Origin: Terfezia claveryi
Lineage: Eukaryota > Ascomycota > Pezizomycetes > Pezizales > Pezizaceae
Assembly (NCBI GenBank): GCA_015179025.1
Contig: WHUX01000138.1
Location: 1-64,000 of the forward strand
Reading direction: 5' to 3'
DNA length: 64,000 bases
Part shown: positions 43,622 to 56,149 of the stretch, in pieces
Layout: each line of letters begins with the position of its first letter
Numbering within the stretch: position 1 is the stretch's first letter
The notes under the pieces: generated by a model
Database searches by the model: none
What the model was told of the DNA's origin: nothing
What the model saw: only the letters and a program-made list of their open reading frames with translations
Translations under genes and position numbers: made by a program

Positions 43622-44755
43622 ATGTCCGAACCAACCCCATTACCCACCTACAGGTTCCAAGCATAGAGGGAAACCCCAATACCCTCAGACCCTGCCCAGC
43701 TGTTGGAATACCGCCGAATGGCCATCGATATCTTCACTGCCACCTATAAGATTGGCGAAAAACAAGGAGCGGAGCTCCAGAACACCGAACGAAGGCTGAA
43801 AGAAGCCGAAGATGAAATTCTTCTTCTCCGAGAGGACCTTGTAGACGACCGAGTAACCATTCGCAATCTCAACCGTGCCCTTGCCGCCGCAACCGCACAG
43901 GCACCGGCGACTGCCATGCCCGCCAAAACCCAAGACCTCCCCACCCCACCCAAATTTAATGGTGAACGGGCCCGCCTCAAGGCCTGGAAAAACTCGATCA
44001 ATATTAAGCTCAATGGAGATGCTGCTAAATTTCCAACCACTAAGCACAAACTCGCCTACGTTTACGGCCTGCTGGAGGGGAAGGCTCTGGACCAAGTCCA
44101 GCCCTATGTTTTGGGAATAGGAATCAATCTAGCGCACATTTCCGCCTTACTCATTATCCTTGACCGAGCGTTTGGGGATCCGGATCCAGAAGGAACGGCT
44201 ACAAGACCCCTTCGAGCCCTTCGACAAAAGAACACCGACCTCGCCACCTATGTGGCTGAATTCTCTAGGTTGGCTGCTGAAGTCGACTGGAGTGACAAAA
44301 TAAAATTGGATCAATTCTAGGAAGGCCTAAGCGTGGAGCTAAGGCAGGCACTCATCAATTTTCCAGATGTCCATACCCTCGAAGAGTTCATTGATCAGGC
44401 TAGCCGATTGGAGCAAAAGATGGCCAGGTTTAGAAATAGCATGAAGGCCTCCCCCACCGCAGCCCCCCGCTCGACTTTCTCACCTGCTCGCACTCAGCCA
44501 CAGACCCCTATTACCAATAACCCAGCCCACCCTTCCCTCGTAGCCGGTGGACCAGCGCCTATGGATCTATCGGCAGGCAGGCCTCGCCTGACCCAAGAAG
44601 AGAGGGAACGCCACCGGAATAATGGGCTATGCATAGCCTGTGGGAAGGCCGACCACTTCATTGCGGCTTGCCCCCTTCGAAAGAATCGCTCCCTGGCCAT
44701 ACATACGGTGTCCGAGACCCCAGAGGAGTCGGGAAAAGCGGAGTCTCTTGTCTAG
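43622..44755 (+). pseudogene. gag: gypsy C gag
   Basis: ATG at 43622 ('MSEPTPLPTYRFQA'), 36 bases after the LTR, is in frame with the whole gene; a TAG at 43664-43666 and another at 44318-44320 ('LDQF*EGLS', probably Trp TGG to TAG) break it. A coiled-coil-like segment ('ERRLKEAEDEILLLREDL') comes first, then the capsid-like part ('PKFNGERARLKAWKNSI', 'YVAEFSRLAAEVDW'), 'PMDLSAGRP' and a CX2CX4HX4C zinc knuckle ('CIACGKADHFIAAC', 44634-44675). Ends at TAG 44753-44755, overlapping pol by about 126 bases in the -1 frame. Confidence 0.9.
44731..44737 (+). promoter_or_regulatory. candidate -1 ribosomal slippery site GGGAAAA
   Basis: In the gag frame the codons are TCG GGA AAA GCG, so G-GGA-AAA fits X-XXY-YYZ. 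Slipping back one base gives 'SGVSCLVTDTSKG', the start of the protease frame. The gag stop follows 15 bases later. Confidence 0.5.
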
Positions 44756-47700
44756 TTACTGACACTAGCAAGGGACCTGCATTAGGTCACCTGTCTTTGT
44801 CGTCTTTTTCTATTCCTTCTATGTCTGTTAACGAGTCTCACCTATTTGGTGAGCATTTTGTTGTACCTATCACGATATCCTTCAATGGTAAAATACTCGT
44901 CACATCAGCTCTCGTAGACTGTGGAGCCTCAGGAATTGCCTTCATCGACTAGACCTTTGTTAGTAAGTATGCCATACCCACCTCTAAGCTCAAAACCCCC
45001 CGCCTCCTCAATGTCATTGATGGCCGACCTATCTCTTCTGGAGCCATCACCGATATCGCATGTACTCCTGCCCAGATTGGGGACCACTCCGAAAGCCTCC
45101 CTATATTCGTTACAAAGCTCAAGTACCCAATTGTCCTCGGAATCCCATGGCTTAGAATGTATGATGTATCAGTCAGCTTTGGCTCTTATACTCTACAGTT
45201 CAATAGCCCTTACTGCAAAAACCACTGCGGAAATCCCAAAGCCACTACCACTGGATTATGTGCATTACCACCCCCTATTATCCACCCGTCCCAGGTGGTG
45301 AATTCGATGGAACACCTTGACGCCACTGTCCCCTCCGTTCCCCCTGTTCCCCCTGTTCCCCCTGTTTTGTCACCCCTAAAACCCCTGAATGTGAGCTTTA
45401 TCGGAGCAGGGGACTTCACTTACCTCACTAGAAGGCACAAGCTGAAGGCACATGCCCTGTCCATACATGAGGTGAACCTGGAGATCAATAAAACGAGGTA
45501 CAAGGAGGAGTGGAAGTCCATGGTTCCGGATGAATACCATGAATTCATCGACCTGTTCTCAGAAAAGGCCGCGGAGAAGCTCGCACCACACCGACTGTAC
45601 GACCACACTATCCCGCTGATAGAGGGTAAAACCCCCCTCTATGGGCCCCTCTACGGAATGTCTCGGGTAGAGCTAGAAGCCTTGAAAAAGTACTTGAAAG
45701 AAAACCTCAACAAGAGCTTCATCTGCCATAGCTCCTCACCAGCGTGTGCCCCAGTTCTTTTCGTGAAGAAATCGGACGGCTCTCTCCGGTTGTGTGTCGA
45801 TTACCGGGGCCTAAACGAGATAATGGTCAAAAACAGGTACCCCCTACCCCTAATCCAGGAGACATTAGCCAGGCTTTCCAAGGCAAAATGGTTCACCAAA
45901 TTGGACTTGAGAGGGGCGTACAACCTGGTACGGATCACTGAGGGAGAGGAGTGGAAAACTGCCTTCTGGACACGTTACGGCCACTTCGAGTACAACGTCA
46001 TGCCCTTCGGCTTGACCAATGCCCCGGCCTCTTTCCAACACTTTATTAACGACACTCTGCGAGACTTCCTGGACGTGTTCTGCACGGCTTACCTCGATGA
46101 TATCTTGATCTATTCAGATACTCTGGCAGAGCACAAAATCCATGTCAGGCAAGTCTTGGAGAAGCTGGAGCAGGCTGGGCTGTACCTTAAGCCTGAAAAA
46201 TGCGAATTCCACGTCCAGGAGGTGAAGTACCTAGGCTTGATCATAACTACGGAAGGTATTAGGATGGACCCCACCAAAGTTGCTGCAATCTAAGAGTGGG
46301 AAACCCCAGCCAATTTGAAGGATGTGCAGGCCTTCCTAGGATTTGCCAACTTCTACCGCCGATTTATCCTAGGATACCCAAGAATCGCGGCACCCCTGAC
46401 AGCCTTGACGAAAACAAAGGTAGAAGCTGGCTCACACCTGACAAAAAGGGCCTTCCACTGGAATCCAGAAGCCCAATCTGCCTTCGAGAAGCTCAAGGAA
46501 GCCTTCTGCTCAGCCCCAATCCTGGCCCATTTTGACCCCGATAGCGAGTGCATCGTAGAAACAGATGCCTCCGACTATGTCTCCGCTGGAATCCTGTCCT
46601 AGTATGTCAATGGAGTCCTCCACCCAGTGGCCTATTTCTCCAAAAAGCACTCCCTGGCGGAGTGTAATTACGAGATCTATGATAAGGAGTTAATGGCCAT
46701 TGTGCGGGCTTTTGAGGAATGGAGGCCCCACCTGGAGTCAGCGAAGGGGGTTATTGAGGTCCTTTCTGACCACAAGAACCTGGAATACTTCACAACTACC
46801 AAGTTGCTGAATCGCCGGCAGGCTAGGTGGTCGGAATTCCTGTCCCGGTTCAACTTCAAAATCAAGTACCGGCCAGGAAAGGCTGGTTGGAAGCCAGACG
46901 CACTGACCAGGAGATCAGGAGATCTCCCTAAGGGGGGGATGAAAGGCTGAAGTACCAGAATCAGGTGGTACTGAAACCGGAAAATCTTGACCTGGCTGCC
47001 AATGTTCTGGCTGAGGCTGAGGCTGAAGCTGTCATTATGGATGTCGAGGCCAATGCAGTTACTGGGAGTGATTTCCGACAACAGGTAAAAAGGGCATACG
47101 CGGATGACCCACTGACCAAAGACATTATCACCGCAGTAGATTCCGGCCAGCGCCGCCATCCCAAGATTTCCCTGGCTGAGTGTACCGTCCAGGAGGGCAT
47201 CCTCTATCACCTCGAACGGCTCTATCTACCGGAAGGAGAGCTGCGCCTGTGATTGATCAAGGAACACCATGACAGCCTAATTGCAGGTCACCCTGTAGTG
47301 GCTAAAACATTGGAGCTGCTAGCTAGGGAATACACATGGATTGACCAGCAGAAGGACGTGGAACGGTACGTACGGAATTGCCATGTTTGCAAACGTTCTA
47401 AGCCTGTCCACCATGCCCCATATAGGACCCTGAAACCTCTGGACATCCCGGATCGACCCTGGCTGCACCTGACCATAGACTTCGTGACGGGATTGCCAGA
47501 AGACGCAGGGTTCAATGCCATCCTGATGGTGGTAGACCGGTTGACGAAGATGAGGCATGTTATACCTTGCCGGGATACCTGCTCCGCTCCGGAGTTAGCC
47601 AACCTCTATCTCAATAATGTATTCCGGTACCATGGCCTCCCTGAATCGATCGTGTCCGACCGTGGCCCCCAGTTTACCTCAGAATTCTGGCAAGCCTTCT

Positions 47701-50700
47701 ATGAACTTCTGAGGATCAAAGTTCGTCTATCAACAGCTTACCACCCCCAGACGGATGGCCAATCGGAGAGGATGAATGCCATTATGGAGCAATATTTGAG
47801 GGCTTTCGTTAATTACCAGCAGGACAACTGGGTTTCAATGCTAGCGACCTGCGAATTCGCCGCCAATAACCAGTTCTCGGAGTCCTCGAAAACCTCTCCC
47901 TTCCTGGCCAATTACGGTTGGCACCCCCGATTCGTGGATACCTTAGCACCCCCGCATAAAGCCCATCCCCCGGCTAAGGAATTCGCAGCTGGAATCACTG
48001 AACTCCACCGTACCCTGAAGGCTGAGCTAGGATATGCTCAGGCCAGGCAAGCAGAATATGCCAACGGATCACGGTTGCCTGCCTCAAGGTACCAGCCTGG
48101 AGACAAGGTATAGCTTTCTAGCCGACACTTCCGGACAGAACGGCCATCCCGTAAGCTGGATCACAAGTTCCTAGGCCCCTACGAGGTGTTAGCGGCTGTG
48201 GGCACTCATGCTTACCGTCTGAGGTTTCCCAGGGACATCAGCAAAAAGAAATATGCGTCAGGACGCACCACCAAGCGTCCGGACGCGATTTTGCGTCCTG
48301 TGCGTCCTGTGCGTCCGGATGCCCCGGGGTATTGCATTACAATCCGGACGCAACAACGGGCCCCGCGCTGCGTCCTGACGCCATTGGGGCCCCAAAAGCC
48401 GTCCGGACGGTGGTTGACATAAGCTCAACGTCTGGATGTCAGAGCTCATTGCCATCGCGTCCTCAACTCAATTGAGGTTGTTAACGCTATAGGTTCCACG
48501 TCTGGCGTTGCTGAACCAGGGCCCCAAATCACTCTCTTCTACAATGCACACCCGCTACCAGCTTGCATCTACGACGCTCTAACATCGGCCAGGTACGTAG
48601 CCACTATTGCAGCCATTGAATATGCACGCAGCGGAAATATCCCTTGTATTCGCTAATAATTATATACACAGAAGTATTGATTAATAGATATATATATAGA
48701 GCATGTAATCGCTGCTCCAATCGCTCTAACACTCGCTCTAATACTCGCTCTAACACTCGCTCCAATACTCGCTCTAATACTCGCTCCAATACTCGCTCTA
48801 ATACTCGCTCCAATACTCGCTCTAATACTCGCTCTAATACTCGCTCTAATACTCGCTCTAATACTCGATCCAATACTCGCTCTAATACTCGCTCTAATAC
48901 TCGCTCTAATACACGCCGTAATACTCGCTCCAATAGTCGCTCTAATGCTAGCCGTAATGCGCTGGGATAGACAGCGAAGGGAAAATGCGCGGGGAAGGGT
49001 GGTATAGATACAGGAAAACCATAGTTTCCAAGGCCGACTGCTAAGGCCGACAATTTAGACTTTCCGAACACAATGAGATAAGGGATAACAAGAGAAGTGG
49101 CATGACAGTGATCAATGGCTTCAGCCCCCTTTCGCCCGCGGGTGCCGTACTATTCAATGCCTGGCCTGGAAATAGTCATATTGGGCAATCGTAGTCGTGG
49201 TATTGCGATATGTGCGGAGTTCACGCTTTGTTATATGTTTCGTAGGAATTCATGCATTCGTGGGCTTATATATATATATGTGCGAGAAACTCGTGCTTTT
49301 GGAGACTTATATATATATGTGCGAGAAACTCATGCTTTTGGGACATATATATATATATGCGCGAGAAACTCGTGCTTTTGGAGACTTATATATATATGTG
49401 CGAGAAACTCATGCTCTTGGGACATATATATATATATGCGAGAAACTCATGCTTTTGGGACATATATATATATATGCGAGAAATCCATGCATTCGCGGGC
49501 GTATATGTCTCCAAAAGCATGAGTTTCTCGCATATATATATATAAGTCTCCAAAAGCACGAGTTTCTCGCACATATATATATATAAGCCCACGAATGCAT
49601 GAATTCCTACGAAACATATAACAAAGCGTGAACTCCGCACATATCGCAATACCACGACTACGATTGCCCAATATGACTATTTCCAGGCCAGGCATTGACT
49701 AGTACGGCACCCGCGGGCGAAAGGGGGCTGAGCGCCATTGATCACTGTCATGCCACTTCTCTTGTTATCCCTTATCTCATTGTGTTCGGAAAGTCTAAAT
49801 TGTCGGCCTTAGCAGTCGGCCTTGGCAACTATCGTTTTCCTGTATATATACCTCCCTTGCCCGTGCATTTTCCCTTCGCTCTCTATCCCAGCACATTACA
49901 GCAAGCATTAGAGTGACTATTGGAGCGAGTATTACGGCGAGTATTAAAGCGAGTATTAGAGCGAGTATTGGAGCGAGTATTAGAGCGAGTATTAGAGCGA
50001 GTATTGGAGCGAGTATTAGAGCGAGTGTTAGAGCGAGTATTAGAGCGAGTGTTAAAGCGATTGAAGCAGCGATTGCATGTTCTATATATATATCTATTGC
50101 TCAATACTTCTGTGTATATAATTTTAGCGAATACAATGGATATTTCTGCTCCATGCATATTCAATGGCTGCAATAGTGGTACGTAGCTGGCTGATGTTAG
50201 AGCGTCGTAGATGCAAGCGGTGAGCGGGTGTGCATTGTAGAAGAGAGCGATTTGGGGCCCTGGTTCAGCAACGCCAGACGTGGAACCTATAGCGTTGGGG
50301 ACGAGCAGCCCGTCTCATGTTGCGTCCAAGACGTGGTAGCATGCTTCTGTTGCGTCCCAGGCGTGGGAGCACACTTGTGTTGCGTCCTGGGCGCTGGTGC
50401 GCACGAGTGTTGCATCCCGACGCTGGTGCGCACGAGTGTTGCGTCCCGACGCTGGCGCACCAAGCGTTTGGCGTCCTGATTGTAAGTTCCTGTCCCATGC
50501 GTCCTGTGCGTCCGACGCACAGGAAGACACATGACGCGAATATTTTTTTTGCTGATGGATATCAAGCGCCATCTGGTCATTCATGTCTCGGAGATTGAGC
50601 CAGCCGCCGACGATCCCCTTCCAGAGCAAAAGCACCCCCCACCTCCTCCCGTGGTGATTGCAGGTGAAGAGGAGTGGGAGGTTGAGGAAGTACTGGACTC

Positions 50701-50854
50701 GAGGAAACGTTATGGACGAGTTCAGTATAAGGTCAAGTGGGTAGGGGACAAGAAGACTACCTGGCAACCCGCAGAGGACTTGGAGAATGTGCAGGACCTG
50801 GTTACCCTGTTCCACCAGCAATACCCCAGGAAGCCTCGCCCAGTCGACTGAGGT
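44738..50854 (+). pseudogene. pol: gypsy C pol (PR-RT-RH-IN-chromodomain)
   Basis: Protease: 'LVDCGASGIAFID' then TAG (44950-44952), then 'KYPIVLGIPWLR'. RT 45460-46290: '[11 protein letters not shown]', 'YLDDILIYS'; TAA at 46291-46293. RNase H 46294-46930: 'ETDASDYV', TAG at 46600-46602, 'DKELMAI', 'SDHKNLEYF'. Seven Gs at 46932-46938 put the next part out of frame. HHCC finger and integrase 46965-48113, with TGA at 47250-47252 (CGA): 'HHDSLIAGH', 'NCHVCK', then DDE 'TIDFVTGL', 'SDRGPQF', '[12 protein letters not shown]'. TAG at 48111-48113. After FB3 the chromodomain (50660-50830: 'EEWEVEEVLDSRKRYGRVQY') ends at 50852-50854. Confidence 0.92.
48236..50557. mobile_element. foldback element FB3 (CATCAGCAAAAA ends)
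   Basis: 2.3-kb insertion between integrase and chromodomain of gypsy C. Starts CATCAGCAAAAA, ends TTTTTGCTGATG, flanked by GA (48234-48235 and 50558-50559). Excision with one GA restores the spacing of the homologous stretch in gypsy A near 5325. Subterminal GCGTCC/GCGTCCGGACGC repeats at 48258-48420 and 50330-50540; near-perfect inverted arms from about 48480 to 50300 around an axis near 49503. It contains 12-bp minisatellite arms (48715-48960 and 49915-50060) and the TA/hairpin core (49260-49590). No transposase. Confidence 0.88.
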
Positions 50855-50998
50855 CATGACTTTGTATCCTTGTTGTTTTTTCTGTTCTTATTGTTGTTCG
50901 GAGTTGGGGTTCTTGTCCTTGCTCTTGTTGTTGTTGTTTCCTGTGTTGATTTTGCCGGTTATCGTGCCCAGTCCTCCTAGTCGCTGGAGCTCCAGCCT

Positions 50999-51011
50999 AA
51001 ACGGGGGATAG
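50999..51011 (+). promoter_or_regulatory. polypurine tract of gypsy C
   Basis: AAACGGGGGATAG directly before the 3' LTR; the same position in A and B has AAAGGGGGGATAG and AAAAGGGGGATAG. Confidence 0.7.
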
Positions 51012-51613
51012 TGTAACAACCATGTGTTCAGTTGTTATCACCTGCGATCGCAAGTGTCACAACTGTGTTCTTAGTCTTGATTTGACACTCGAACAGGCTT
51101 GTTCGGGTGTCGTGCTGTTTTGACACTCGAACAGGCTCGTTCGGGTGTCGTCGATGGGTGATTGTTATCTTAGCTTCCGAGATAGGAATCTTGGGAAGTT
51201 TATTCCTTCCACGGCCTTGGCCTGGAATCATGTATATATATCTTCGTCCCTCCACCCTCTCATTGGATCTCCATCCAACGTCTTGTATATCCAATACAGG
51301 GCCTTGCTTCTCTCCACATTGGTGCATCTCCCTTGTGCACCTCCTCGCCTTGTCTCTGCAGCCCAGCTGCCTCCCTTGACATACGCGGCAACTGCTTCTG
51401 CGTGTCTCGTGTCCCTTGCCCTCTGCCTCTCTTGCCTCTTGCCCTTGCCCCCCCGTCTCAGCCTCCCCCTGGTCACACACATAGTGTTCCTACGTGTGTC
51501 TTACCCTAGCCTTTCCCCATATCACACACGTAGCGCTCCTACGTGTGCGATTGCCCCTTGCCACTTCCCTGGCGTACCCCTTGGTCGCCTTGTCCCCCAG
51601 AGCCCTCGTTACA
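51012..51613 (+). repeat. 3' LTR of gypsy C
   Basis: 602 bp, 38 bp longer than the 5' LTR because the GACACTCGAACAGG...TTCGGGTGTC stem-loop is duplicated (51081-51150). Also has the palindromic ATCACCTGCGATCGCAAGTG (51037-51056), similar to the 22-bp palindrome in the gypsy D LTRs. Confidence 0.93.
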
Positions 51614-53685
51614 AAGAGGAACTTTGCAATCAATCCCTCCTGCAAAGTGCTTTGCAGGTAACTCACTGTGAGAACATCCTTCATTACTACTTCTTAGTTA
51701 ATCTCAGCTAACACCAGTTTCGTAAAGGACCCCAACGTTAGGCTACAGGCCCTGGTATTCATGAACATGCCCTACAGGAGGCTTCCTACAATAAATTGAA
51801 CATAAATACGTCTTCTTTCGGAGTTATTAACGGTTATCTCATTGACCTCTATCCTCAAACAGACCTCGCCTTAGCTGTGGAAGAAGAGTTTGAGGAGATG
51901 TTGGAAGAGGCAGTCAGCAATTTAAGCACTTCAGACTCTCGTACCCTACGAATGAACGTCTTTGGTAATTCACCAGAAGAAGAAGAGGAGAAAGATGACA
52001 CCCCTCCGTTGACAGGCCCAGATATGACAGGAACTTCAATGACAGTAAATCCCGATTCTCCAGCATCAAATAATAGCATAGTCCCATCTCCTGCTTATAC
52101 CGCCAAGCTTGGTATGACTGCTGAGGATACAGACTTGGATCCAAAATTCATGGACACATCAAAGATCACAGAAGAGGCCAAGGGATCAGGACAAGTCAAC
52201 TCTTTTATTGTTGCTTTAGGCATATTGGTGACTTCGCTGGACATAAGCACAAGCCAATATTCCACCCTAGTAGATCTCTTCAATTATGTTATGTTAGAAC
52301 CTTCTGTTGTCAAGCAGTTCCTGAAATCTCTGTCAACCCTCAAGAAGTACATGAGGTCGGTTCTTCCTTTACAGACCATTAAGGCTTACAGCTTCTGTCC
52401 GGACACCAACCAGCTCCCTCTGCAAATATAGACCCCAACCAATGCATACTATTTTGACATCAGGGAGATTGCATCTATTTGGCTCTCAGATAGAACAATT
52501 TCTAAGAACCTCTATACTGGCCTGAGTAAATTTGTTGATAAGTTTCAAGAGTACTGACACGCAGATACATGGTTAGAGAGCATACGAACCTCCTCCAATG
52601 ATTTTGCATGACTTCCAAATGGTATATATGTCATACCTTCAGACTGTATATGGTATACTAACCCCGAATATCCCCAATATAGTGAGATGCTGAGATATGT
52701 CTGTATTGTTGGCTATGACAGACGATCAAAGGGAACCGGCCAACTCTCATTGGCCATTAATCCCCGACTCTTGTATAAACAGTTCTCACCACAGTGGAAA
52801 GAAATATTCCGAAAGCAGCAAGCAAAGATTCTTCAAAATACAAAATGCAAGCACTATGCAAAGACTATATTCTTGCAGGATAAGCGGGAGGTGTCCCTTA
52901 TAGAGCATATGACAGAGATTATCCTATTGGATAATATTATTCATTATAAATCTGTAATCTTTCTAGATTATAATAGTCTCTCGGCCTGCAACCAAATACT
53001 TCCCCAAGATTCTTCACTATTATAAGAAGAACCCTCCGACCTATCAATACGATGTGTCATCTCTCCCAAATTCTTTGTTGTATACATTATGTATATAACG
53101 GAAACTGCCACAAGCACAGAGAATGGACTTCAGTCTGTGGAGAAAAGACACTGATTGGTAGCAGAACTCGAATTACTGTATTATGGATGTAATGAACTTC
53201 TAACCGTCAACTAGTCCTTTTATTCTTTACTATATACCACCTTTTTGGATGGCTTTAGTCTATACCCCAACTCATATTATTCTCTAGCTAAAGTCTATAT
53301 TACTCTATCTAATCTGCCTTTACATTTGTGGGAGAAGATTCAAAATATCTTTGTTCTAATATTAGGTCCCTTTGGAAGTAACGAAACTGACATATCAGCT
53401 GCTCTCCAGCCTGACTGTACAAGAATGGATAAAGGCACCACTATCAGAATGTTGGATAGTTCTAGCACCAAATTTGTACGGATGTTTTGTATTATACATC
53501 ATGGAGGTATGCCACAACAAAACAAACTCGCTGGAATCAAATCTCATAAAGCTGACCATGCCTGCCGAGGCTGCCTCATATCAAAAGATGAATTTGGTAA
53601 CCTTCGGATAGACACTCAGGCTCAAGGGCGCTACCTCTTCCCTATGTATCAACTGAGGAAGGATATCACTCCAATCAAAATCAAG
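51614..53685 (+). pseudogene. Tnp2-like DNA transposase, middle part
   Basis: Starts 'ELCNQSLLQSALQ' after gypsy C, then a likely intron (GT 51658 to AG 51707). From 51796 one frame reads 'MNINTSSFGVINGYLIDLYP', an acidic linker 'SPEEEEEKDDTPPL', and after TAG (52429-52431) continues 'AYYFDIREIASIWLSDRTIS' to about 53020, with further stops. 53245-53685 is the most family-like block: 'LDGFSLYPNSYYSLAKVYIT', 'LGPFGSNETDISAALQPD', 'MPQQNKLAGIKSHKADHACR', matching the D-x-F...L-G-P-x-G...M-P-Q-x...C-R-x-C layout of fungal Tnp2/CACTA- or KDZ-type transposases. Gypsy E cuts it after 'TPIKIK'. The exact superfamily is uncertain. Confidence 0.6.
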
Positions 53686-54311
53686 TATTATGGCTCAGGT
53701 AAGGAACCTACATCTCCGGTGGAACCAATATTCTGCTATAGCTGCTACCTGTGATGGACTAATCACCCATACAGATACGGGTAGCACGCTTGGGAATAAA
53801 GTGTTAAAGGGATTAGCTATTGAAGTGTGTGTCTCTGAGGTTGACTCTCATACATGTATTCTCTTCGATATGTTTCCATTATATTCTTATACTTGTTATT
53901 TAGACATCATTATTGGTTATACTCGAATTTAGATCCTGTATATCAGCCTGACTGCAATGCGTTGAAGTTTAGGCTGCCTAATCAATGTATGTCAGACTGC
54001 AGCATTCCTAAATAGGAAGTGGTTTCCTAGTTAGGCAACGACCTAACGTCAATGCTACTCAGATATTATAGGAAGTACTGTCCAGATCTGATTATTCATT
54101 ATCAGATCTAAGCTTCTATATAACTCACCGCTTTTACATAGTTAATACAATAAGACCTAAGCGGTGTTCTAAGTCTCATGTATCTTTACTCTTATCGAGT
54201 CTGCAATACACCCGAGTTGTTACTGTATTTATACTTGAACTTATCACCAAATAACCCCTTTGTTACCTTTCCGCCGACTTGTATATCCGTAGTTATAGCC
54301 CGCCTATAACA
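53686..54311 (+). repeat. 5' LTR of gypsy E
   Basis: 626 bp. TATATAA at 54117-54123; AAGCGGTGT at 54159-54167, one base off perfect complementarity to the PBS. The 3' LTR copy at 60195-60203 is AAGTGGTGT, a perfect match. Confidence 0.9.
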
Positions 54312-54313
54312 TT

Positions 54314-54322
54314 ACACCACTT
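54314..54322 (+). promoter_or_regulatory. self-priming-type primer-binding site of gypsy E
   Basis: ACACCACTT, two bases after the 5' LTR, complementary to AAGTGGTGT in the LTR (60195-60203). Confidence 0.55.
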
Positions 54323-54369
54323 GTCTATATACTTCTATAGACATCAACATCTCACAATCCCCTACAACC

Positions 54370-56130
54370 ATGTCGATGTTGAGAGGTTTACTTGGTGAAG
54401 CCTCTGATTAGCCTATAGCTGACACTGATAATGATAGTGTTGTCCAGGCACAACAACGAGCTGAACAATTTATCAAGCAATACTATGCTCCCTCATCCCA
54501 GATTCTACAGTTTTAGGAACGCTGGGGCACTCCCCATCAACAAATAGGACTCGGATCAATATCCTCCTCCTCTCTAGAACCTATCATATGATCAGTCGCT
54601 TCATCAGTAGCTCCATCTACCAATCCAGGACCCTCCACTAAGGGCAAGCGACCAGCAGCTCACCACCAAACTTCCGTTGATCCTGGATACGCTGCCATGA
54701 AGGCACAAGTTCAGCATTTAGAGGCAGAAAAGCAAGCTACACTTGCACAGGTACAATAGCTACAACAGAGACAGACAGCACATACCGAATTCATTCAGCG
54801 AAGTGCAGCAGATATCCAGAACACAGCTAATGCTGCTACCAACAAACATGTACAATTATCGAATGATACCCAAAGCGCCCTGTCACAGATCTAGAACCTT
54901 ATTATTTCTGGATAAGAGAACTAAACAAAAGAGTTTCAGACAATTCACCACAACCTTCGATATCTTAAAGGACAAGCTGACTTCTACCATGACCAATATC
55001 AGCAAAGGTTTGCTAGTATTAAAGGACAATTTGCTGGGATGAAAGGACAATTCACTAGTATGAGAGGACAATTTACAAACTTTTCAAGATCGACTTGAAA
55101 GGGTAGAACGATGAGTACAGGCTCCTCAGCCTATGCATCCTCCAGCAAATACAGCACAAAGACTCGAGCAAGCAGCAGGAGGTATACCATCACCTCCTCC
55201 ACCACCAGTTGAACAAAGACGACCCAGAGACCCCACTTCTCCACTACCACCTTCAGTAGGACTTGGGATCTTCGAAGGTAAGCAGATAGCAGGCAAAGCA
55301 CCACCCCCGAATAAATTCAAAGGGGACCGAACACACCTTGAAGGCTGGATCCTTCAAATGGATGTTTACTTTCTTATCACTCTCACCTGAAATGAAGACC
55401 AAAAGCTAGCATATATTCGGTTATCAATAGATGGAAAAGTATTAGATTGGTGGAAGGCTAACCGAGCTAAGTATCATACTTGGAAGGAGGTTAAGGAAGC
55501 CATGGAACTGTATTATGCGGACCACTACCAGGCAGATTGAGCATATCATGACCTAGCGGCATTAAAAAAGACTAGTTCTATCTTAGATTATCTAACAGAG
55601 GTAGATAGGCTTAACAATTATGCCAAACTATCCGAGATACAGGTCATCAATATTATAATCTCCAACCTTCCCCATGATCTCTATAAATCAATAGCCTACT
55701 ACAAAACCTTCGCACCTTTCCTTACCAATGAAGACAAAAGTTTATCGAAATGGATATCATTTCTACTGAGTTTCAAAGCCGTAACCGTCATGCCCCTCTA
55801 ACGCAATTGGTATCAAAGAAAAGAACCTTAGAAGAGCGAGTACAACTTTGAGGAGAGAATGCTACAACTGCGAATACTCGTCATGAATCGACAACTATGC
55901 CAGATGGATCAATCTGCATCCCTTCACAAACTTTCAACAAACGAGCAAAAGAAAGGTGATGTGTATGGTATGGAAGAAGTAGTCATCTATCTAAAGACTG
56001 CAGAGAGGACAAACGATTGAAGACTCCTTCTTCTACAAATGCTAGCGCTAATAACCGAAACTAAGAGCATACCAACAAGAAAATTCGGACTGATAAAGGA
56101 CACCTCAAAATCACTGAGTTAGGTTCTGAA
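54370..56130 (+). pseudogene. gag: gypsy E gag
   Basis: ATG at 54370 ('MSMLRGLLGEAS' then TGA-type and TAG breaks). A glutamine-rich helical region ('KAQVQHLEAEKQATLAQVQ', 54700-54760), repeated 'LKDNLLG' / 'MKGQFTSM'-like short units at 54960-55080, a proline-rich stretch, then the capsid-like block 55300-55720 ('FKGDRTHLEGWILQMDVYF', 'LDWWKANRAKYHTWKEVKEA'). A zinc-knuckle remnant near 55960-56010 ('CVWYGRSSHLSKDC') has Tyr where the second Cys should be. Confidence 0.75.
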
Positions 56131-56149
56131 GAAGAAGAATCGGGAAAAG

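Larger units (their letters stand above)
43022..51613 (+). mobile_element. Ty3/gypsy chromovirus C, both LTRs, with FB3 nested
   Basis: Full-length element. LTRs 43022-43585 and 51012-51613 begin TGTAACAACC and end CTCGTTACA; target duplications AAGAA (43017-43021) and AAGAG (51614-51618) differ by one transition. gag, then pol in the -1 frame, then foldback FB3 (48236-50557) and the chromodomain. It has stops and a frameshift but all domains are complete, so it is the reference copy for the A/B/C family. Confidence 0.95.
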
